From: Gammaproteobacteria bacterium
GTDB lineage: Bacteria > Pseudomonadota > Gammaproteobacteria > Methylococcales > Methylomonadaceae
Direction of reading: 5' to 3'
Assembly (NCBI GenBank): GCA_024511045.1
Contig: JANEMG010000191.1
Coordinates: 1-5,241 of the forward strand
DNA: 5,241 nt
Part shown: in pieces, positions 1 through 5,241 of the stretch
Layout of the letters: each line of letters opens with the position of its first letter
How positions within the stretch are numbered: position 1 is the first letter of the stretch
Notes under the pieces: model-generated
The model's database searches: none
Told to the model about the DNA's origin: nothing
What the model saw: only the letters and a program-made list of their open reading frames with translations
Made by a program: the position numbers and the translations under genes

Positions 1-115
1 ATAAGCGTTCTATTGAGGTGTGATTTGGATTTCAAGTTCCCAATATTATACCTCTTTAGAGCGCACTATTCATTTACAATCAACAAGTTATTCTGTCTTT
101 CTGAACTCCGAAACT
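1..115. other. AT-rich non-coding stretch at the left edge
   Basis: I count 41 G or C in the first 120 bases (about 34% GC), clearly lower than the coding DNA to the right. No ORF with a start codon and plausible protein composition is visible on either strand. The minus strand carries a TATAAT hexamer (plus-strand 46-51), but I find no matching -35 element at 16-18 nt, so I do not call a promoter. No hairpin followed by a T-run is present downstream of the minus-strand genes, so their transcription stop is not located here by sequence alone. Confidence 0.5.
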
Positions 116-208
116 TTAGTTGATCAAATCCCGGCGATGCGTTTTTTTCCTGCGCTCATCCAGATCAAAGTAATTCTGCAGTTTCTTCAGTAATTTTTTC
201 TTTTTCAT
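116..208 (-). CDS. Small lysine-rich protein (30 aa) downstream of the Na/Pi cotransporter gene
   Basis: An ATG at 208-206 opens a 30-codon frame that ends in TAA at 118-116. The protein begins MKKKKLLKKLQNYFDLDE and ends RRDLIN. It has 12 Lys/Arg and 4 Asp/Glu, no Cys, and a leucine pattern (L6, L7, L10, F14) that suggests an amphipathic helix followed by a charged helix. The start lies 12 nt after the TGA of the transporter gene. The spacer is purine-rich and supplies GAGG at 10 nt and GGAG at 2 nt before the ATG, which suggests translational coupling. From memory, short Lys/Arg-rich proteins with a FDLD-type motif occur next to proteobacterial Na/Pi transporters, but I cannot check this. 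No function can be assigned. It may be shortened relative to relatives, since the stop coincides with the change to AT-rich DNA. Confidence 0.6.
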   Translation of the reverse strand: MKKKKLLKKLQNYFDLDERRKKTHRRDLIN

Positions 209-220
209 CGCTCCGCCGCC

Positions 221-2041
221 TCAGGTTTTCGTCTGCCGTTGACCGTCGGGATTCAGGACATCCAGTAATTCAGCTTTGTCCAGGGTCATCTGCCGCTCTA
301 TTGCGATTTCTTCCGGCCGCTTCATGACAAAGACGCTTGCCGCCGTGTTGATAAGATTTTTCTTTATCTCGTACATATAGGCGCTGTCATTGATCAGTGA
401 AGTGCCTGCTTCCGGTGATATTTTCCGCTCCCGAATCAAACCGTCGATGGCATGATTCATCTGTTGATCCTGCTCTTCGATGAGAATTTTCAGATTGTCC
501 AGCGCCAGCAGAGGCAATTCCTTGTCCATTACCCCTTTTCTGAGGGCATCCAGCTCCCTGATCACCAGGGCCAGCTGATAACGGATAATATTGTACTGTC
601 CGATGACAAAGGGATTGCCGGACAGCGCGGATTTATAGAGATTCTTCTGCAAATGCTTGGCGCTCTTGATCGCCTCGACAATGCTCCGGCTTGCTTCGCG
701 CAGGGCATACAGACTGCGCGCCTGCCCCGTCGCATGGGAAACCCTCGCCTGGCTGATAAAAGCGATGATGGCACTGTAGATGCCCTTGATCTTGCGCCCG
801 TAGCTGTCATCGACATCGTACCTTGGAATGCGCCGGTGCTGCGCCAGCACCTGCTGCAAATCCAGCTTGGAAAGCACTAGGCCTACAGGCAGGCCCAGCA
901 GATGCAGAATGATCTCGATGGCATTGTCGTACAAGTGCAGGGTCTCATTCCTGACCGCCTCGACGGCCGTATCCGGATAATTCATTACCGCCCTGTTCAG
1001 ATACCTTGGCCTGTCGATCAGCACCGGCCCCGCTTTCAGCAGTTTCCGTAATGCCTTGGCCATAACATCGATCAGCGGCAGCATCACGGCAAGACCCACC
1101 AGATTGAACAGGGAATGAAACGCTGCCAGTTTCAAGGCGTAATCGTCCGGCGCAATGCCCACCAGGTCACTGAAATTGTCCACCAGCCAGACGAATTGTC
1201 TGATCATCAGCAGGGCGATGGATGCGGTAATCAGATTGAACAGAAAATGCGCCGCCGCCAGTCTCTTACCCTGGATATTGGCACCTATCGCGCCAATGAC
1301 CGCGGTAACCGTGGTGCCAATGTTTGCACCAATCGCCATTGCCAGGGCATTGTCATAGGCAATCTGCTGCGCCGACAAAGCGGTGATGATCAGCACCATG
1401 GTGGCATCGCTGGACTGGATGATGACCGTTGCGGCAATGCCCAGAGACACGTAGATCAACAGCCCCAACAGGCCGGGCACGGCGTATCTGGTCAAATCGA
1501 TACCGGCCCTGAAGGCCTCGAAACCTTCCTTCATGTAATGAATGCCCAGAAACAAAAAACCCACGCCGGACAATACATAGCCCCCCCTCAAAGGCCGGGG
1601 TTTCTGCAGCGCCAGAAATACGCCGAACACCAGCATCGGCATCGCATAGGCGGAGATGTTGACCTTGACGCCATAACCGGCAACCAGCCAGGCGCCGGTG
1701 GTGGTCCCCAGATTGGCACCGAAAATAATACCCATCCCCGCGGCGAGATCCAGCAGACCGGCGCTTAGGAAAGAAATGATCAGCACCGACAACAATGAAC
1801 TGGACTGCATCAGCATCGTTGCGACGATACCAAAACCCAGTCTTTTCCAGAGTCTGTCGGTAATGATACGGAGCATCTTCTCCAGCATGCCGCCGGCAAA
1901 GATATTGATGCCCCGCTCCAGCGACAGCATGCCAAACAAAAAAATGGCAATGCCGGCAGCGATCACCTTGAAATCAGGGCTGACCCAAAAGCCATAGGCA
2001 AGCAACAGAAAAACAATGGGCAGGCCAATTTTTCTTAGCAT
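221..2041 (-). CDS. Na/Pi cotransporter family protein with PhoU-like C-terminal domain
   Basis: This 606-residue inner-membrane protein belongs to the SLC34-type Na/phosphate cotransporter family (NptA/YjbB-like), which moves inorganic phosphate with sodium; in E. coli YjbB the reported direction is export. The family's two inverted repeats are both visible: MQSSS at 78-82 with GANLGTT at 108-114, and QSSDA at 209-213 with GANIGTT at 238-244. HFLFNL (265-270) and HSLFNLVG (309-316) follow. About eight to ten hydrophobic segments occupy residues 5-330. Residues about 355-590 are soluble, helical and charged, as in the PhoU-like domain that usually follows in bacterial members. The length is normal for that architecture. 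The ATG at 2041 is preceded by AGAGG (plus-strand 2048-2052) at 6 nt spacing, which supports this start. It is transcribed divergently from the DUF218 gene and precedes a 30-codon ORF. The transport direction in this organism is not shown by sequence. Confidence 0.95.
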   Translation of the reverse strand: MLRKIGLPIVFLLLAYGFWVSPDFKVIAAGIAIFLFGMLSLERGINIFAGGMLEKMLRIITDRLWKRLGFGIVATMLMQSSSLLSVLIISFLSAGLLDLAAGMGIIFGANLGTTTGAWLVAGYGVKVNISAYAMPMLVFGVFLALQKPRPLRGGYVLSGVGFLFLGIHYMKEGFEAFRAGIDLTRYAVPGLLGLLIYVSLGIAATVIIQSSDATMVLIITALSAQQIAYDNALAMAIGANIGTTVTAVIGAIGANIQGKRLAAAHFLFNLITASIALLMIRQFVWLVDNFSDLVGIAPDDYALKLAAFHSLFNLVGLAVMLPLIDVMAKALRKLLKAGPVLIDRPRYLNRAVMNYPDTAVEAVRNETLHLYDNAIEIILHLLGLPVGLVLSKLDLQQVLAQHRRIPRYDVDDSYGRKIKGIYSAIIAFISQARVSHATGQARSLYALREASRSIVEAIKSAKHLQKNLYKSALSGNPFVIGQYNIIRYQLALVIRELDALRKGVMDKELPLLALDNLKILIEEQDQQMNHAIDGLIRERKISPEAGTSLINDSAYMYEIKKNLINTAASVFVMKRPEEIAIERQMTLDKAELLDVLNPDGQRQTKT

Positions 2042-2170
2042 CGAATACCTCTATCGGTGTCTTTCCCCCGCCATTCCCCGAACACTGTCATTGAGCGACC
2101 TTCCATCCATAACGGAAACATGCTGGATAGATCAAGGTGAAGCACCATCCTCAGTAAAAGAAGGTAACAA

Positions 2171-2199
2171 TGTACAGGAACTTGTGCAATGATTACTAT
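2171..2199 (+). promoter_or_regulatory. Weak sigma-70-like promoter candidate for the DUF218 gene
   Basis: TGTACA (2171-2176) and TACTAT (2194-2199) each match 4 of 6 consensus bases and are separated by 17 nt. Transcription from here would start near 2206 and give a leader of about 100 nt containing the hairpin at 2216-2240. Matches this weak are common by chance, so this is only a candidate. Confidence 0.2.
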
Positions 2200-2215
2200 C
2201 GAAGCGTTCCCGATG

Positions 2216-2240
2216 CGCGGTTTTCAACCGGAAAACTGCG
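2216..2240 (+). promoter_or_regulatory. Strong hairpin in the leader of the DUF218 gene
   Basis: CGCGGTTTTC (2216-2225) pairs with GAAAACTGCG (2231-2240) around a 5-nt AACCG loop. Ten consecutive pairs form if the plus strand is transcribed, nine Watson-Crick and one G-U (2219/2237). On the minus strand that G-U becomes an A-C mismatch, so the structure is better as a plus-strand RNA. It ends 63 nt before the TTG start. The bases that follow, TCTTTCAACAG, are not a proper T-run, so it is not a standard terminator. A leader structure, attenuator or DNA-binding palindrome are all possible. Confidence 0.45.
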
Positions 2241-2303
2241 TCTTTCAACAGCCTGTTAAACTGCACTGACGCGCAAACCGCAAAATTCTTCGAGAGACCT
2301 GCC

Positions 2304-2969
2304 TTGTCCACTTACAGTCCGGTAAACCTGAACCCCAGACGCGATGCCGATGCCTTGCTGGTTCTATTGCTCTCGCTGCTACTGATGGCCCTGACACTTG
2401 GCTTGTTTTACCTGCTGCTGTTTATCCATGTTCTGTACCGGGCAAAAACCACCGCCAGCTGCTGTCAACCGGGAACAGCAACGGCCCTGGTGTTTGGCAA
2501 ACGTCTGACCGACGACAAGCCGGACCGGGAATATCGATGCCGTCTGGATCGACTGTTGGCATCGACCTGGCAGCGCGCGGTGTTGATGGGCGGCATCACC
2601 GCGCAGGCCAACATCAGCGAGGCTCAGGCCGGCTACCAGTATCTGCTGGAAAAAGGCCTGCGGAACAAAAACGTACATCTGGAGCAAAGCTCCCGCAACA
2701 CCTTGGAAAACCTGAAGAATACCCGACAATTACTGCAAAGCCGGCAGACCGTGATCATCTCCAACCGCTATCATCTGGCCCGCTGCGCCATGCTGGCATC
2801 CAGCCTGGGGATGACCTGTCGGTTATGTGCGGCGGAAGACCGCTTTCATGCCAACCCGGCCAATCTCTGCAAATGCCTGATGGAGGCTTTCTATCTGCAC
2901 TGGTTCCTGTGCGGAAAATATTGGGCAAAGCTGACCCGCAATCGGAGAATGCTGGACAAAATCAGTTAG
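2304..2969 (+). CDS. SanA/YdcF-like DUF218 membrane protein
   Basis: This 221-residue protein has a short N-terminal segment, one long hydrophobic stretch at about 17-44 (membrane anchor, possibly a hairpin), and a DUF218 domain from about 58 to 180. Family landmarks appear in order: VFGKRL (63-68), the RLDRLL stretch (80-85), LMGG (94-97), SEA (105-107), SSRNTLENL (129-137) and SNRYHLARC (153-161). E. coli relatives SanA and ElyC affect envelope integrity and peptidoglycan precursor handling; the biochemical activity of most members is unknown. The frame is open back to a TGA at 2190 without any ATG or GTG, so the TTG at 2304 is the first usable start. A purine stretch (GAGAGA, 2292-2297) lies 6 nt before it. 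The next ATG (2385) would cut the membrane segment. It stands alone, divergent from the transporter and convergent with the genes to its right. Several cysteines (53, 54, 161, 172, 175, 189, 191, 203) are notable for its size. Confidence 0.88.
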   Translation: MSTYSPVNLNPRRDADALLVLLLSLLLMALTLGLFYLLLFIHVLYRAKTTASCCQPGTATALVFGKRLTDDKPDREYRCRLDRLLASTWQRAVLMGGITAQANISEAQAGYQYLLEKGLRNKNVHLEQSSRNTLENLKNTRQLLQSRQTVIISNRYHLARCAMLASSLGMTCRLCAAEDRFHANPANLCKCLMEAFYLHWFLCGKYWAKLTRNRRMLDKIS

Positions 2970-3073
2970 TGCCTGTCTCTATAATGCCGGCATAAGCAAC
3001 GAGCTCATGTCATCGAGCAGCAAAAAAACAGGCAAACGTATTGGCTGATTGAGATGCCAACCAGTCAAGGAGA
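2970..3073. other. Convergent intergenic spacer with short inverted repeats
   Basis: Both flanking genes end here. TGCCTGT (2970-2976) and ACAGGCA (3028-3034) are perfect inverted copies 51 nt apart. Between them are the 10-bp palindrome ATGCCGGCAT (2984-2993) and the arms GCTC/GAGC (3003-3006, 3015-3018). A run of seven A (3022-3028) reads as seven T on the minus strand. It lies 12 nt beyond a 5-bp stem TTGGC/GCCAA (3041-3045, 3056-3060), too far for a classical terminator. Termination probably happens here for at least one gene, but no single element is convincing. Confidence 0.4.
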
Positions 3074-3862
3074 TCACTGATCTTCGCGGCATCGGCCCCT
3101 TCGGGAATTTCGCAGCTTTCTCCACAACAGCACTGGCAGACGCAGCAGCATGCCCAGCAGCAGTCTGCCATGCATCCAGGTCAGCAGTACATTGTCGCGC
3201 AAATACCGGAACTGGGAAACACCGCCCTGCTCGGCGCTCAGATAGCGCACGGGAACCGGCCGGTTGATCACGGGTACACCCTGCCAGGCCATTCTCACGA
3301 CCACTTCCGGATCAAAATCGAAGCGCCGGGCAAAAGAGGAGGAATCCATAGCCTCCAGCAGTGCCTTGACCGGATAGACCCGAAAACCGAACAGCACGTC
3401 GTGAATGCCAGCCCCCAACGTTTCGAGATTGCCGAAGAAATTGGAAATCTTCCGTCCTTTGACCCGAATCGCCGGCGCACTGCTGTCGAACACCGGTTCT
3501 CCCAGAACCATCGCCAGAGGATGCTGCCTGGAGATTTCCATGAATGACTGGACCGCCGATACCGGGTGCTGGCCATCGGCATCCATGGTCAGAACATGGC
3601 TGAAATTTTCTTTCAGCGCCGCCTGCAGCCCGGTATAAACGGCGCTGCCCTTGCCCCGGTTGACGGCATGCCGCAATACCGTCAGCTGGGTTTCCGATGC
3701 AGCCAGTTCCTGCAGTGTTTCTGCACTGCCATCATCGCTGCCATCGACCACCACCCAGACCGGCTGCCAGACCGCCAGCGCCTGGCGGACCACCTGCAGC
3801 AGCATCGGGCCGGTGTTGTAAGTCGGGATGAGCAGCAGATGGGTCTTCGATGCGGATTTCAT
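3074..3862 (-). CDS. Family 2 glycosyltransferase (DPM1-like, GT-A fold)
   Basis: The enzyme should transfer a sugar from an activated nucleotide donor to a lipid or lipid-linked acceptor at the cytoplasmic face of the membrane. Numbered from the ATG at 3862 (262 aa), it has IPTYN at 12-16, VVDGSDDGS at 38-46, NRGKG at 68-72, the metal-binding DADGQH at 94-99, and FDFDPE at 181-186. The late GGVSQFRYLRDN segment (213-224) and a hydrophobic end (LLLGMLLRLPVLLW, about 234-247) follow. There are no large C-terminal membrane segments. The frame can be extended by seven codons to a TTG at 3883, but no Shine-Dalgarno sequence precedes that codon. The ATG has only a purine tract (AAAAAGAGA) directly before it, so the start is uncertain. 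The motif combination with GEPVFDSSAP and FGFRVYPV recalls glycosyltransferases of aryl polyene/xanthomonadin clusters; this is from memory. It is last in a three-gene minus-strand group. Confidence 0.9.
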   Translation of the reverse strand: MKSASKTHLLLIPTYNTGPMLLQVVRQALAVWQPVWVVVDGSDDGSAETLQELAASETQLTVLRHAVNRGKGSAVYTGLQAALKENFSHVLTMDADGQHPVSAVQSFMEISRQHPLAMVLGEPVFDSSAPAIRVKGRKISNFFGNLETLGAGIHDVLFGFRVYPVKALLEAMDSSSFARRFDFDPEVVVRMAWQGVPVINRPVPVRYLSAEQGGVSQFRYLRDNVLLTWMHGRLLLGMLLRLPVLLWRKLRNSRRGRCREDQ

Positions 3863-3916
3863 TCTCTTTTTCGTGCCCGGCAACGGGTCAGGGGGATATT
3901 GACGACCTTCAGAAAA

Positions 3917-4750
3917 TCATCGCCGCATCGGCTTGGTACTGACTGGCAGGGAGCTGTTGTACAGATGGTTTCTGAAATAATTTTCCAGGTCGCGGGTAAA
4001 CTCCTTGAGATCCTGGTCCTTGCCCACCTGCAGGCGCTTGCCCAGGGTGGCCCGGTATATTAAAGGAAAATCCGGTTTTTGCCAAATACGCCATTTTTTA
4101 CCCAGAAATGGCGTATTGGCCTCGATGAACACAGTCTGCACGGGGGCGCCGGTCTGCCGGGCGAGCAGCGCAAACCCTCCCTTGAAGGGATTTATCGTTC
4201 CTGAGACGGTGCGGGTTCCTTCTGGAAACAGCAGCAGCTGTGCGCCTTCCTGCAGAGCATCCTTGCATTGCTGAACAAAGCGCAGCGGCGTGTCACTGCG
4301 GATGAAGCCACCCAATTCCGCGCAGCCATAAAAAACAGGATTGTGCAGTACCGAACCCTTCATCACACAGACGACATTGGGCAGTCTGGAAGTGACAAAA
4401 AGGGCGTCCATCAGGCAGGGATGATTCGGCGTGATAATCAGGCCGCGTTCGTGGCGCAAGCGATCCAGTTCACTGAAGTCGACATGGACAATACCGGACA
4501 GGCGCAGCACGGCAAAAAAAAGCCGCGAACCATAGTGCATGCCATGCCTGCCGCACCAGTGCGCCTGGGATCGGGTAAGAAAAGGGCGCAGAATCAACCC
4601 CAGCAGCGACAGCAGCAGACCGGCGGAGACAAAAAAGACTGCCCCGATCAGTGTCACCAGCCATTCATAGCACCAGCGCAAACCGGCCGGCAGCCTGCTC
4701 AGATCCATACCTGCCCACCAGTCATAAGCGTCGCAGCACACGGGAGGCAT
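3917..4750 (-). CDS. PlsC-like lysophospholipid acyltransferase family protein
   Basis: This 277-residue membrane-associated acyltransferase transfers an acyl group from acyl-ACP or acyl-CoA to a hydroxyl acceptor. The catalytic HX4D motif is intact in NHPCLMD (109-115, H110 and D115). The substrate-binding motif FPEGTR is at 175-180, and a hydrophobic strand VQTVFIE (204-210) stands where the third family motif lies. A long hydrophobic segment at about 29-56 anchors the N-terminus. The ATG at 4750 has AGGT (plus-strand 4758-4761) at 7 nt spacing. The alternative ATG (residue 15, position 4708) has its AGG too close. It follows the oxidoreductase stop by 24 nt and precedes the glycosyltransferase by 33-54 nt, so the three are probably co-transcribed. 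The pairing of an acyltransferase and a GT2 beside a polyene-type oxidoreductase suggests tailoring or anchoring of a lipid-like pigment rather than bulk phospholipid synthesis; that is inference. A housekeeping 1-acylglycerol-3-phosphate acyltransferase remains possible. Confidence 0.92.
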   Translation of the reverse strand: MPPVCCDAYDWWAGMDLSRLPAGLRWCYEWLVTLIGAVFFVSAGLLLSLLGLILRPFLTRSQAHWCGRHGMHYGSRLFFAVLRLSGIVHVDFSELDRLRHERGLIITPNHPCLMDALFVTSRLPNVVCVMKGSVLHNPVFYGCAELGGFIRSDTPLRFVQQCKDALQEGAQLLLFPEGTRTVSGTINPFKGGFALLARQTGAPVQTVFIEANTPFLGKKWRIWQKPDFPLIYRATLGKRLQVGKDQDLKEFTRDLENYFRNHLYNSSLPVSTKPMRR

Positions 4751-4774
4751 GATAGTGACCTGGCTTCCCAGACA

Positions 4775-5241
4775 TCAGCATCCCGCGAGACGGTCATCCA
4801 GATCCACCGCACCGGCAGCGCATCCCTGGTTGACAACATGCCAAAAGCAGCGCTGTTCCCGAATGCCCAGAATTTCCTGCGCCGCCTGCATCCCCGAGAC
4901 GCTGGCGCCATAGACGCCTCCTCCGGGTGAACTCCAGTGACCGGCGAAGTACAGCCCCGCGATTGGCGCACGATTGCCTATGCGATTGGCGCCTACCTGT
5001 TCGGGACTGGCGTCCCAGCCATAGGCCGCCCCATGGCTGTTCAACGTATAACGCTGCATGGTCGCGGGTGACCCGGCATCGACGAGCAGCAGATGGTCCT
5101 TGAGCCCCGGGATATAACGCACCGCCAGATCCAGCATTTTCTGCACGAAGACTGGTTTCGATTCCTGCCATGAATCGACGCAATCATAGCTCAGCAGCGT
5201 GGTCAGCATGATGATGTGCCGTCCAGGGGGAGCGAGACCCG
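4775..5241 (-). CDS. C-terminal part of a CrtI/COG1233-like FAD-dependent oxidoreductase (5' end outside window)
   Basis: The frame is open through the right edge, so about 155 C-terminal codons are seen of a family that normally has about 480-550 residues. Upstream of the internal ATG at 5209 the frame reads GLAPPGRHII, like the segment before the last FAD-contacting region in phytoene desaturase-type enzymes. ATMQRYTLNSHGAAYGW lies at about 5061-5012. GLYFAGHWSSPGGGVYGASV (about 4957-4898) is the conserved C-terminal FAD-binding motif. These are typical of the CrtI/CrtN/CrtISO/retinol-saturase superfamily, which oxidises, saturates or isomerises conjugated polyenes using FAD. The N-terminal GXGXXG dinucleotide motif lies outside the window. 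About 30 residues follow the motif, including three cysteines, before TGA at 4777-4775. It is first of the visible three-gene group, and the exact substrate cannot be read from the fragment. Confidence 0.9.
   Translation of the reverse strand, partial: GLAPPGRHIIMLTTLLSYDCVDSWQESKPVFVQKMLDLAVRYIPGLKDHLLLVDAGSPATMQRYTLNSHGAAYGWDASPEQVGANRIGNRAPIAGLYFAGHWSSPGGGVYGASVSGMQAAQEILGIREQRCFWHVVNQGCAAGAVDLDDRLAGC

Larger units (their letters stand above)
2042..2303. other. Divergent intergenic region between transporter and DUF218 genes
   Basis: This 262-bp spacer must hold promoters for both flanking genes. On the minus strand the best candidate is TTGATC (plus-strand 2131-2136) with TATGGA 18 nt on, which is poor. 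A single CTGTCAT heptamer, identical to one Pho-box half-site, lies at 2085-2091, but no second half is present at the required 11-nt period. The plus-strand side carries a weak promoter candidate, a strong hairpin and a set of short repeats, listed separately. No convincing ORF fills the region. Confidence 0.6.

Noticed and set aside
46..51. Minus-strand TATAAT hexamer in the AT-rich left edge
   Set aside because: No -35-like hexamer stands at 16-18 nt, and such matches are expected in AT-rich sequence.
1581..1587. Run of seven C inside the Na/Pi cotransporter gene
   Set aside because: It could suggest slipped-strand phase variation, but seven bases is marginal, the frame is intact, and it encodes an ordinary LRGG loop. 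No other feature points to a phase-variable gene.
1115..1768. Long plus-strand open frame (217 codons) inside the Na/Pi cotransporter gene
   Set aside because: It lies antisense to a strongly conserved transporter whose both signature repeats are intact. The encoded sequence is rich in His, Gln and Arg with no recognisable domain, as expected for a shadow frame in GC-rich DNA.
2537..2995. Plus-strand frame of 152 codons overlapping the DUF218 gene
   Set aside because: It overlaps the DUF218 motifs in another frame and has no domain or ribosome binding site of its own.
3022..3060. Possible minus-strand terminator after the glycosyltransferase gene
   Set aside because: The stem is only 5 bp with a 10-nt loop, and the T-run begins 12 nt after it, which does not fit an intrinsic terminator.
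4268..4930. Plus-strand open frame (220 codons) across the acyltransferase and oxidoreductase genes
   Set aside because: It is antisense to two genes with clear catalytic and cofactor motifs, and its composition (many Gln, His, Arg) and lack of domains mark it as a shadow.

Overview
The window looks like ordinary chromosomal DNA of a Gram-negative proteobacterium, most likely a gammaproteobacterium. This rests on the protein families present (a two-repeat Na/Pi cotransporter with a PhoU-like tail, a SanA/YdcF-type DUF218 membrane protein, a PlsC-like acyltransferase and a DPM1-like glycosyltransferase) and on the moderately GC-rich coding sequence. The genus cannot be read from the sequence alone. 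No tRNA, rRNA, IS element, CRISPR array or prophage gene is visible.

Left part (about 1-2041): positions 1-115 are AT-rich, about 34% GC, with no convincing gene. A 30-codon lysine-rich ORF (116-208, minus) starts 12 nt after the stop codon of a large minus-strand Na/Pi cotransporter gene (221-2041). The two probably form a small operon. The small ORF appears not to have been called before.

Middle (2042-3073): a 262-bp divergent intergenic region separates the transporter from a plus-strand SanA/YdcF-like gene (2304-2969, TTG start). It contains a strong hairpin (2216-2240) and three AAACYGC repeats just upstream of the plus-strand gene. A 104-bp convergent spacer follows, with short inverted repeats but no classical terminator.

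Right part (3074-5241): three minus-strand genes are packed in transcription order: the C-terminal end of a CrtI/COG1233-like FAD oxidoreductase (cut by the window edge), a PlsC-like acyltransferase, and a family 2 glycosyltransferase. Gaps are 24 nt and 33-54 nt. The combination resembles the lipid-anchoring and tailoring genes of membrane polyene pigment clusters (aryl polyene/xanthomonadin-like, or glycosylated and acylated carotenoids). The polyene-forming genes, if present, would lie beyond position 5241. The pigment assignment is inference; the three enzyme families are well supported.
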